Below, in pieces: positions 46,529 to 56,990 of a stretch of DNA of 64,000 nt (its first letter is position 1; each line of letters starts with the position of its first letter). The position numbers and the translations under genes were made by a program. The stretch spans positions 2,666,001 to 2,730,000 of the forward strand of contig NW_026515541.1 of the NCBI RefSeq assembly GCF_014898815.1, read 5' to 3'. The stretch comes from Panonychus citri. Lineage: Eukaryota > Arthropoda > Arachnida > Trombidiformes > Tetranychidae. Below the pieces are notes generated by a model. The model ran no database searches. It was given only the letters and a program-made list of their open reading frames with translations, and had not been told where the DNA came from.

Positions 46529-46800
46529 GGAGAAATTGAGCCATCAGATGAAGGAGTCAAAAGGTCATAGATAAAATTGCTGTATATTTCGAAGTGTGAA
46601 AGGTAACAAACATGTTGCTATGAAATATTTGTTTCTTCGTCGCCAACTAAATGACTATCGTTGTTTTCAATGTCGGACAGGGCTAATTCTTGGTCAGTTG
46701 AGCCCGAAGAATCAAGTTTCCACATGGATTGATAACAAAAGAACGTTTAGAAAAATCATTCCCAGTGCAAGTGAAACTAAACCATGATCAGAACTTTAAT
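46529..46800 (-). pseudogene. Gene-D fragment between two lipocalin-like fragments
   Basis: Matches 17706-17970 of gene D exon 1 (GAAATTGAGCCATCAGATGA...). It has several indels and shares changes with neither D nor D' throughout, so it is an older copy. Confidence 0.8.
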
Positions 46801-46802
46801 CT

Positions 46803-47107
46803 CTAATATATTGACAAGACAATTAATTGGTAAACAATTAACAGAGAAGTCCAATCTCTTTGGGATAAAAAAGTTGATTATGTTGTCGGTGATTTCGATG
46901 GCAAATCTTATTATGATGTTATCGTTGACGAAGACGAGGAGCCAGTTTCATTTAAATACACTGATGAAGTTAAGAATCAACAATAAGATTGAAAATTTCC
47001 GAGCTACAATCAGGTGGTAAATAAACCAGTTTGGAGGCCTTACTATTTTGAATTCACTGCAATGATTTCAATCTGCTCTGACAATGGCGATGGAACCATT
47101 GATCGTA
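46803..47107 (+). pseudogene. Lipocalin-like fragment P3 (exons 3-4)
   Basis: Carries exon 3 with the longer acidic loop of copy 3 (DVIVDEDEEP), then a shortened intron and a damaged exon 4 with an in-frame stop. Closest to copy 3. Confidence 0.75.
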
Positions 47108-47250
47108 ATAACCAACAAGTAATCTAAGCGTAATGATTAGATAATCACATCTAAAAAACTCATCATAATTCAGATCAATCAAATTGGTTTAAAAAATTAG
47201 TTAATGGAAAAGCCCCTAATTACAAAAGTAATTTCCTAAACAATTAAGTA

Positions 47251-47675
47251 TTAGGTTGATCCGAGCAAAGTGAGCGGACTTTGTAATTAAATAACTATCA
47301 ATTTAATTATCGAACTTGGAAAATTTTTTGATATTTAATCGGAAATGCTAGTTTAAATATATTTTAGTTTAAATTTACAAATAATTCTCACAGATTTTCA
47401 ATTAATTTGAAATTGAAAAATTGAAAAAATCGATTTTGCGAGCAAATCAAAGGGGGGAGTATTACTTTTTTCTCAAATTTTGCAAAATTTAAAAAGTTGA
47501 TTTTTCTAATTTTTTTAGATTATTCATAAATTAGTTGATTAATTACATTGTTTTTCTCTTACATCTAATTTCTAGTATTTTATGGTTATTTTGATGTTAT
47601 AATTAAAAAAATCTAACAATTAATCCAATCAAAAAATTTAAACAAAACCCGCTCACTTTGCTCGGATCAACCTAA
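47251..47675. mobile_element. 425 bp MITE with 27 bp terminal inverted repeats
   Basis: Begins TTAGGTTGATCCGAGCAAAG and ends with its exact reverse complement (47649-47675); the matched ends are 27 bp. A TA dinucleotide flanks both sides, as for Tc1/mariner elements. The inside is AT-rich without a coding frame. So it is a non-autonomous DNA transposon; its transposase source is not in the window. Confidence 0.85.
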
Positions 47676-47816
47676 TAGAATAGTTCAACTTTGGAATTTA
47701 CCTTTACTCGATTGATTTAGAGGTAAATGATTAAAGGGTAATGAGTAATAATAATATAATTTTGTTTGCTTGATTGTACAATTATTACAACAATTAGATT
47801 GTTCATTTTTTCGTCC

Positions 47817-50119
47817 TCATTTGACATCCAAATGTGCAAACGCTTTTCGTAATTTTTGCTTGGTGTTTCTTTTGCTCACTTGTCGCCATGGTTTGTTAAT
47901 TGTTGGCTGATTGCTATTGCCACCCTGAACAGGCCCGATCTTACCAACTCTTGAAAAATTGATTACATTGGCTGGCCCTTTAGCGTGAACAGTTGATCCA
48001 GTTGTCGAAAAGTAATTTGAATCGAAACATTTTACATTGTGAGCTTTTGAATCAAGTAAAAAATGTTGACGAAGGGTAATATGTCCAGGTCGAGGTCGAT
48101 GATGATTAGTGAATTGGTGAAATTCATTTTGATCAACTCCTGGTGGAGCAACACAGTAGATCAGTTTTCCATTAACGAAATCTTTTAAAATATATCGAGC
48201 TGCTCGAGGATTATCGGGTAATCCTCTTTGGTTCATAAATCCTCTTAAATAACCATAGGCATTCAACAATTGTTCAGCTGTAAGTTGTACACCTTTATGA
48301 ACCTCCATTGGTAATGTGATACTATATTTAACCTCAAAAACATAAGCTGGTATCAAACTGACCAATAGATTCACTGGTGGTACATGATTGTTCATATGGT
48401 CAATCGGGAGGATCCCATTTAAGATCATTTCAGCTTTGCTTGAGGCAAAATTTGGGAACACAAGACCTGGACAATCACATAGGCAAAGATCATCTTCGAG
48501 AAATAGAGTCTGGAAATGTTTAGTTTTACCGGGAGTCGCGGAGACAGAAACTTTTTTACACTTGATTAACGAATTAATTGTTGAGCTTTTACCAACATTT
48601 GGATAACCAACAAAACCAACTGTTAAATATTCGTCTTTAAATTTTGGTCGATCACTCGGATAAACTGTCTTAAAATATTCAATCAACTCTTCGCGATTTA
48701 ATAGTCTACCAAGGGTTTGAACGTCTTCTTCTGAATTTTTATTGGGCTCGCAAGGCTGAGTTGAAGTCGAAGATGCGACATTTTCTGGTTCTTCTGAAAT
48801 AGAATTTGTTGGTGTTTCTTGTTCTTCTGCCTCTCTCAGGTCAATCACTTCAATAGGTTCCGAATTTGCAAATGACTCTTCATCGGAACTTTCATCAGTA
48901 GAGGTAAATCCAGCATCTTCATCATTGTCTTTGGATTCATCTTCTTCTGATAATGTTTCATCTGCTACTGATTCTTGTAAGGCTGAAAAGAAAACAGCTC
49001 GAATTCCAACTTTTTCGAAATATTCAGCCCATGCTATTCGTTGTTTCTCTTCTAATAGATCAGCCTTGTTGAGGATGATTAGATTCATCTTATTAGGATC
49101 AATTTCTTTAACATATTTTTGTAAATCTCTACTTAGAAACAATAATGGATTACGAGCATCTAATATCTGGATTAAAACGTCACTTCTTTCAACAACTCTC
49201 CACAATTGTCGCCAAAATTCAACATTTTTCTCGAATGGAGTTAAGGTTAATTTAGTTTCTTCCTGAAAAATAGCCAATCTACGTCTCCATTCAAGGAAAC
49301 TTTCATTCTCCTTTTTCAGTAAATCTTCTGAACTCATATCTGAATTCCACTTTGGTCGCCTTGGAATACAAATCATTTCTTCATTTTCTTCTTGTTCCTT
49401 GATCAAAGCACGTTTTTCCTCTTCACTAAGAACACCCTGAACAGTTGCTCTGGTAATTATTGTTACATTTTCATGATCTAAAATAGAAATTAAAGAGAGA
49501 AATCGATTAAGATAAAATGTTCAAATTCAATCTGTTCCAATCGATCAATAATTACTCTAATTCCAGAGGGTATAATCGTTTAATTAAACGATTAAAGATT
49601 ACATTCAAGATCAGAACAGCTTTTGATCGGACAAAAATTGTTAATACTAATAATCTCTAGATCTATAAACTGATTGATGTTTAAGGGCCTAGCTTTTGAT
49701 AAAAGAATCTTGATCTGACAAAAATTAACTTACACAGTTAATAAGGGTAACTGATGAGTTAATTGTCAACAACTTTAAAATTTAAATATTAAACAATAAG
49801 CAAAGCAAACCTTTTTCAAATTCATCTCCAGCCATTTGAGCGATGGTAATAAAATCATCTAAACTGGTCTCTTGGGTAACACTACGTAAATTAATTTTAC
49901 CATAATCTGATCCATCATTAAGAACAGCCGTATGTCTCTGTAAATAAACAGAAACAAAAATTAAATAATCAAAACAAACAATCAAAGTGATTATCAAATA
50001 ACAAAGAAAATAAAAATAAATTCACTTACTGAGCTTTTCTTGATACCACTGGTCTTGTTTTTATTCACTAGACTTTTACCAAGTCCTGATTTCTCAAACT
50101 GCTTCTTTCCACCAGGCAT
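47817..50119 (-). CDS. LSG1: Large-subunit GTPase 1 (ribosome biogenesis)
   Basis: Exons 50119-50030, 49937-49811 and 49477-47817 give 625 aa with ATG at 50119 (MPGGKKQFEKSGLGKSL). It is a circularly permuted GTPase: the G4 motif NKAD (in LNKADLLEEK) comes first, about residue 208, then G1 (GYPNVGKSS, about 364), G2-region ATPGKTKHFQT and G3 (DCPGL). An acidic Ser/Glu-rich linker separates G4 and G1, as in the family. Human LSG1 is 658 aa. Known role: cytoplasmic GTPase that releases Nmd3 from late 60S subunits. The N-terminal RHTAVLNDGSDYGKINLRSV is also typical. A CTCF-like site lies about 150 bp upstream. Confidence 0.95.
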
Positions 50120-50269
50120 TTCAATCACGAATTATAACAATTAACAATTTTAGCAGATCAAATAAACGAATAACCGGAATCAAAATAATCCAAAACAATA
50201 ACAATCAGAATCTAATTAGATAATCAAAAACAAAAACATGTGAACAATAAAAACGAAAACAAAGAAGTG

Positions 50270-50283
50270 CTGCCATCTAGTGG
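50270..50283 (-). promoter_or_regulatory. CTCF-like motif 1
   Basis: Minus strand CCACTAGATGGCAG fits the CTCF core CCASYAGRKGGCRC at 13 of 14 positions. It lies between the divergent LSG1 and small secreted protein genes. Confidence 0.5.
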
Positions 50284-50475
50284 TCGAATTAACAACCGAT
50301 TTAATCCAATCGACAAAAAAATTTGAGGTCGAATTTTTTTCCGAAAAAACAATTTAAACTGAAAGGAATTAACTTAATCCAATAATTGAAGAGAAAGTGT
50401 AAGTCACATTGAGATTGAGAATCACTTTATTTTCAAGTGGTCAACAAGTCACAACAATTTAACCAAGAGTGAAAA

Positions 50476-50900
50476 ATGTTCACCGTAAAAGTGATGAAAT
50501 TGTTAACAATCATTTTAATTGGAATCATTTTTATTGATTCAATTGAAAGTAAAATTCAAACTAGTGATTTAATTAAGGTGATTCTAAATACTCAACCATT
50601 GACTTGTATTCTTAAAACAGTGAAAAAATATCCCCAAATGATGGATTTACTTTGGAAAAAATCAGATCAGTAAGTACAATTAGTTGATTTCTTTTTCTTT
50701 TTCTTCTTCTTTGCAATTGTTTAATTGTTTTCTTTTACTATTTGATATTGTTCAATTGTAGCACCAATGGTGTCGCGGTTTCATCCAAATACATGGAGCA
50801 CTTACATGGAGCCATGAAAAATGGTCAAGCAAAACAATTCATCAAATTTATTTTGTGCTCTGATGGGTTAGAAAATTACAAAGATGATGATGATTATTGA
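50476..50900 (+). CDS. Small secreted protein of unknown function
   Basis: Two exons, 50476-50669 and 50762-50900, 110 aa, ATG at 50476. It has a clear signal peptide (VMKLLTIILIGIIFIDSIES). The mature part is about 84 aa, rich in Lys, with two cysteines (PLTCILK and FILCSDG) that could pair, and an acidic end KDDDDY. No family is recognised. The size and layout recall small secreted helical proteins such as chemosensory or salivary ones, but the four-cysteine pattern of the former is absent. Confidence 0.6.
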
Positions 50901-50951
50901 TGATAATAGAGAATAAAAAATGTTTTTCAAACATTAAAAACTTTAGAATAT

Positions 50952-53900
50952 TTAAAATTTTATCTTTCGTCTTGGTCTTAATACTCTTCCTCCTTTGATA
51001 TTTTGTTCTTGTTCGTCTTCGAAGTGAGGAGATGTTGTCTCGAGAAACGCATCGGTAACTGGAATCTTTTTCCTCTTTGTGGGAATTTTAATTGCCGATT
51101 CTTCTTCAGTGCTTTTCTTTTTTCGATCTTTCTTTTTCGACAGTAAAAGACTTGCCAATTCATCTTCTTCAACATTATCCTCTGATTTTTGGATAACCAC
51201 GGGCATGCTTTTCTTGGGTGGTTTCTTGGCTGATTTTTTCACTGATTTTTTGGTTGTCTGAGGAAAGAAAAAATAATGTGTAAGAAATTAGAAATTTAAT
51301 GTTTGACATGATCAAATTTCATCCAAGAATAAATACTTACACTTGCTGAACAGAATCTTTTCAAATATTCGTTTACTACTTCGGTTGATGGAGATTCGGC
51401 AGCATCTTCTTTTCGTTTCTTTTTTGCTGCTTCGGAAACTGGGAAGTAATTTGCATCGATCGTGATTTCTCGAGAATTTTTCTGTACATTTGTAAAAGTA
51501 TTTAAAGTGATCGGTTGGGATATTGGAGTTTCTTCTGGTTCATCTGGAGGGAAAACTTGATCACTCGTCGGACAATCTTGATGTTTGGTGACAGTTGCGG
51601 GTTTGGTCAACTCTTGGCGAAGCGTTTTGATCGATACTTCATGTTGAGCTTGAATGTTACTTATTTTCTGCTCATATGATGATTTGAGTTCTTCACGGAG
51701 ATTTTCCAACTTGGTTTCGAGTTCTTTCTCAGCTAATTCTATATTATTGATCTTTTCCTCGACCTGGACGATGGGTTCTAAATCAGTGGTTTGACATTCT
51801 TGATTTTGAGTGATAATTATTGACTTAGTAAATTCTTGGCGAACTTTTTCTAGATTTAAATCGGCTTGAGTTTGGATTTGGATCATTTTTTTCTCGTAGG
51901 TTTCCTTTAACTCTTCATACTCATTTACGGGAACAAATTTATCTTCAGTTTGACATTCTTGTTGTTGTGTGATGATTAATGACTTAGTTGTTATTTCGTC
52001 ACGAACTTTTCGCAGATTCAATTCATTTTCATCTTGAATTTGAATGATTTTTTTCTCGTACGATTCTTTGAGCTCTTCATACTCATGTAAAGGAACAAAT
52101 TCATCTTGAGTTTGGATTTCTTGATCATTTTGTTGAATAATTGGTCTTGTGAGATCTTCACGAATTTGTTGCAAATTCAATTCACTTTCCCTCTTCATCT
52201 CAACGATTATATTCTCATACGATTCCTTAAGCTCTTCATATGCATTCAACGGCACATACTTATACTCAGTTTGAACTGCTTGTTCGATGTTTAAAACGAT
52301 TGGCTTGGAAATGGCTTCTAATTTGGATTGGGCTTCTTTTTCAGCCTCTTCTAATTGAAGCGCCATCTTTTCCTCAAGGTTGACAATTGATTCTCGAGCA
52401 TCAAACAGTTCATTGGTTAATTGATCAATTTTGACTTGAAGATTATTGATGATTGATGAATATTTCTTTTCTGAGACCTCTAATTTGGACTCCATTGTTT
52501 TCTCATAAAGGTCACGAATTCGTTGAACATCTTGTTCATGTTCCTTTGTAAGTTCAGCTATCAGCTCTTCAAATTCTGAAATAACTTCACTACGAACTCG
52601 ACCTTCCATTTCCATCATTTCAGCGGCGAAATCTGGTTGATCTTCTCCATCTTTTAGATCAATACCAGAATTTTCTTCGATAACAACTTTAGGAATTTTA
52701 CTGGTAACAAATGAAGACCATCTATGAGATGATTGTAACCATATTTGGGTCATTCGTCTTTTAGACTCTTCCAATTTCAATTGATAATAAGAGTGTGTAG
52801 AAATGTTTGCTGCCGCTTCTCCAAGGTCGAGTGATCCACAGGTTTCTTTCAACAAAACTGGCGAAGGATTTATGTTGATTATCATCCAAACTTTACCGTT
52901 ACCAGTAAGATAGGGCTGGAAGAATTTTGTTAAATTCGAATTACGAAAAGGGACTATGAAGTTACGATTTGGACTGTTGAAGAAGAATTGAGAGAAAGAA
53001 TAAAGTTATAAATAAACGAAATAAACAAGAGAAAAGAACAGAAAATCAACTCACTTTTTCTGGTTCAGTTTTGTTTGATTGATACAATCTTTCAGATGCA
53101 TGAGAGATACATTGATGTTACAACCTTCCTTGGCTCTTACTCCCTCAGAATGAGTTTTGTTTTGTCTCTCCGATCCAGCGAGATCACCAAGGGTCAAACT
53201 AAATCCAAGAAATAGACACATTGTTAAATTGTGAGGGAAAAAAGTCAAAACAATTATATGGATAATCAAATGATAGCAACAACTCACTGTGAGACATGAT
53301 AGTCTAATAATTTGCCCTCGTCTTCCTTGAATTTAATCAGAGTGATACATAGAAATGAGTGACTTCTACTAGAGTTTTTGTTCAATCCAGTCTCTTGAAT
53401 GTTTCTCTGTAAATTGGTCCATCCAAACGAATAGATTTTTAAAGCTTCCGAAAGTGATGAAACCATAACTGATCTTAAATCTTTAACATAATAACGCTTT
53501 TTCATCGGCAAATAAAGTTAAGGCTGTGCCTCGACCTCCAGAAGAAGAATTCAATAAATCGTAAATAAATTCATTGTAAATTTCAAAATACGATAGATAA
53601 CAAATATACTGATAACCATCCTCATTAAAAATGATGTTATTATTATAGTTATCGAAAGATGTCACATTACGACAACATGGACTGGCAAGGATTGAATCTT
53701 TAAATTGTTTCTCAAGATCTTGTACTTTTTGGTCAACCAGGGTAATATCACAGAACTTTGATTTGGCAATTAGAGGTTCATCGATAAATTTACGGGAAGA
53801 GAAGATTTTCTGTAAAGACAATGGAATCAAACCAGGATCGATTGTTGGATCTTCGTGAGGTCCTCTCATGGTGAACGATTTTCCACTGGAAGTTGTCCCA

Positions 53901-54289
53901 TAGCAAAAGAGAAAACCATTTGTTCCATTGAGAACATCTTCAACCAAAGGTAAACAGCATTTGGAGAAAACATTAATTTGAGTTGCTGATTCATCTAAAA
54001 TCTCAGTAAAACTGTACACTTTTTTAGAGGGATTTGAATTCTTCAATGAGTTATTTGTAGATAAGATTTTCTCATCGATATAAATTTTATTAGAACTGAT
54101 AATCTTGTAAGGTGTCTCATCAATTGTCAAATTATCCAATGGACGGATTCTTAAGAATGTTGCAAGTTTTTCTTTAGCAAAACCAGATGATTTATTATTT
54201 GAATTAATATTTAGATCAACTGAATTTGGAGTCTCTTCAATTAATTGTTCACTGTCTTCAAAAGGACACATAGATGCAAGAAGATCCAT
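50952..54289 (-). CDS. Gene E: kinesin-6-like motor protein with intact P-loop; one-base frame break
   Basis: Exons 54289-53288, 53198-53055, 52973-51341 and 51257-50952 make about 1027 aa if one base is ignored near 53505: an AAAAA run after LFADE puts the rest of exon 1 out of frame. The motor has GTTSSGKS (131-138), NSSRSH and LTLGDLAGSER, then VPFRNSNLTKFFQPYLTGNG. A long insert between LQKIFSSRKF and YICYLSYFEIYNEFIYDLL is typical of kinesin-6 (KIF20/MKLP2). The tail is coiled coil with four repeats of the form QT-x(4-5)-VP-x-x-x-YEELKESYE, and the last exon is Lys-rich (RPRRKIKF). Known role of kinesin-6: midzone and cytokinesis. The break may be an assembly error, since all other joins are in phase. 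Genes A-D and F resemble parts of it. Confidence 0.75.
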
Positions 54290-54503
54290 TGAATTGACAG
54301 AAAAAGGTTGACACTCACAATAAAACAAAATGGATTAAAAATAAAATACTTAATCGAACCAATTAATCCACTAATTAATCTAAGTTTAAATTGTAGATCA
54401 ACAAGTTGGATTAAGAAAACAAAGTAATTTGTTCAGTTGACAAATAAGAAAATTTGAAAAGAGAATCCGACCAATCAGAACGAAGAATAAATTTGCAAAT
54501 GTG

Positions 54504-54517
54504 TTGCCATCTGGCGG
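54504..54517 (-). promoter_or_regulatory. CTCF-like motif 2
   Basis: Minus strand CCGCCAGATGGCAA fits 12 of 14 positions of CCASYAGRKGGCRC. It is 215 bp upstream of the gene E ATG. Confidence 0.4.
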
Positions 54518-54682
54518 GAGAAAATAAAATGAAAGAAATTTTTTTTTCAATGTTAGAGCAATTTAATTTAGAAAACTGTTCAGCTCAATAATAATTGTTT
54601 CTCAAATGTTTATCAGCAAGAAAATTAATTCTATTAATATTTAATTTTTCACTTTTTTTTGGCTTTTTTTTGTTTATTATTA

Positions 54683-56990
54683 TCATTGGAAAAGTTCTTG
54701 TAAATTGGTCTCATAAATAGAAATGGTAGACATAATTGCAACGCCAATGCTGATTCCTATTAATTGGATTGATAATTTAAGGGCTCGAGTGGTTCCTGAT
54801 TCGGTTGGACAACAATCTAATTGGGGAATCATGTTTACAAGTGCAATATACAAAAACATCCCAGCAATTAGGGAACTTAATAATCCGGTATCCATTTTAC
54901 CAACTATTACACCAACCGTCATTCCAATGAAACACAAAACAGCTGATAGAAAATTGTACATTACTGCTCGTTTGGTTGAAAGTCCAGCATTAAGAAGAAC
55001 CGCAAAATCGCCCACTTCATGAGGCAATTCGTGACATAAGATGGCTACGGAGGTACTTAAACCACCACCTACCCCACCACCGGCAAACGCGACTCCAATG
55101 GCTAAGCCATCGAAAAAGTTGTGCATCCCATCACCGGTAACGATCATCATTATCACTGATTTGGCTCCTTTTTGGTGTTGCTTTTGATGATGATGATGAT
55201 GATCAGTTAATGTTACAACATATCCTTTATCAGGATCTGGGTGTTGATAAACAATCGTCTCCCTATGACATTGTTCCGTTGTTAATTGTAAATCATTTGC
55301 ATTACCATTCATATAAGCTACATCACCGGCCTCTTTACATTTCTCATCATTCATTTTAATTGTTTCATTAAGTTTCTCCAATTCCGAGGCAGCCGCATGT
55401 CCATTATCGTTTAAAGCAGTTAAGTTGTGATTTGAATGTTTAGCTTTATTGCAATTAGAAATCTGTAAAATGATCAACAAGAAGAAAAACAAATGAGCGA
55501 GGGAAAAGAAGAAATAAAAAAATAAATATCCTAATTTTCATATTGAATCAATTGAATCAATTGAATCAGCATAGTGAATCTATGCTCCTCTCTAACTCAC
55601 TCTCACTCTCTCATCACAATAATAAGTAAACAAAAAATTAGGTATTGAGTAATTGAAAAATGAACAGATGATCATCAAATTACAGAGCAAAATTATTTCA
55701 GGTCAATAAAAAATGATGAGAAAGTTGAACTCATTCTTGTTATGACTAAATTGCTTCCTAATCCAATCAAATAAAATAAGTATTGAAATTGCTTTCAAGT
55801 TCTAATTCTCAATAATGATTATCAAATTGTGTTATTTAACTTTGATGCGAGAAAAAATCTCAATCCAAGCTCTAGATTCAATTAGAAAGAGATAAAATTT
55901 AGTTTATATAAATCAATCATTTTCTTTCATCTTCTCTATGTGGGCAATATATTTCTTCTTGAATAACTTAATTAATAATTACCTTGGATGATTTCCGATT
56001 ACTTTGACTAAATAAATCACTAATTATTGTTAAAACTCGTTCAAATGTGAGAAACCCAATTATCCCCATTAACGACATTAATCCATAAATAACACTTCTT
56101 GTATGATCCCCATGTCCAATCTTTGCCATTTCAGCTGTTTCATCGGCACCATGAGAGTGACCATGATTGTCTCCATGATGATGATTATCAGAGCCATGTG
56201 AAGGTTCAATAAAAGCCTAAATTAAATCAATAAGAAAAACAAGAAAAAGGAAAAAAGAAAAACAATTAGTAATTCAAATTGATAAAAATAAATCGTCTCA
56301 AGATTTACTCTTATTGAAAGATAAAAATAATCTTTCTGATACTTAATCTACATTTCTAAATCAAATTGAAATGTTTTAAATGATTTCTTTGATTTTCAAT
56401 GGAGAAAAAAACAATCAGAAAGATTTTTAAAGGTTGAAATGGAAACAGATTATTGTCTCCAATTTTCAGAATAACATAATAACTGTCAGAAGAATTTGAT
56501 TAATCATCTAACTGTCAACTATCAACTAATGATAGTAATTAAATCAAGAGGTAAAAGATTGAGATTATCCGGTTAATCTGAAAGCTCATGGGAAACACTC
56601 AGGTTTTCACATTGCAGGGAGAAAACAAATTAACTGCAAGGTAGATAAAGGATTTATGATGTAACCAAAGATGATGATGAAGATGATGATAATGATTTAA
56701 AAGGATAAACAACGTGAAGGAAAAAGAAAAACACAGAGAGAAAGTGAAGAATCACAAGAGCAGAAAGAAAAAGTGGAGGCGAAGAGAAATTGAATTACAT
56801 GAGGTAAAAGATGTAGGAGAGCATCGCTTGTTAATGTTCCAATGGCAAGTCCAACTAGAAGCTGAATAACATCTCCATGATGATTTTTGATGCTTGGAAT
56901 CATGAGAATTGCACCCAAACCAACAATACTAATAAATATCACAGCACCAGCTCCATAACACCATAGTTGAAATAATGTTGATTCTGACAT
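54683..56990 (-). CDS. ZIP zinc transporter, LIV-1 subfamily (SLC39)
   Basis: Exons 56990-56799, 56216-55983 and 55462-54683 give 401 aa. First membrane span AGAVIFISIVGLGAILMIP; then HLLPH, a His-rich loop NHHHGDNHGHSHG, and span 3. The large cytoplasmic loop has a second His run before GAKSV. Metal-site motifs are HNFFDGLAIG (about 256) and CHELPHEVGD (about 285-294), the LIV-1 signature. The family moves zinc (and some other divalent metals) into the cytosol. Most LIV-1 proteins have a signal peptide and a long ectodomain before span 1. Here the first ATG is only 11 residues before it and the frame is open upstream, so either this is a short form or 5' exons lie beyond 57 kb. I found none. 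Confidence 0.9.
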
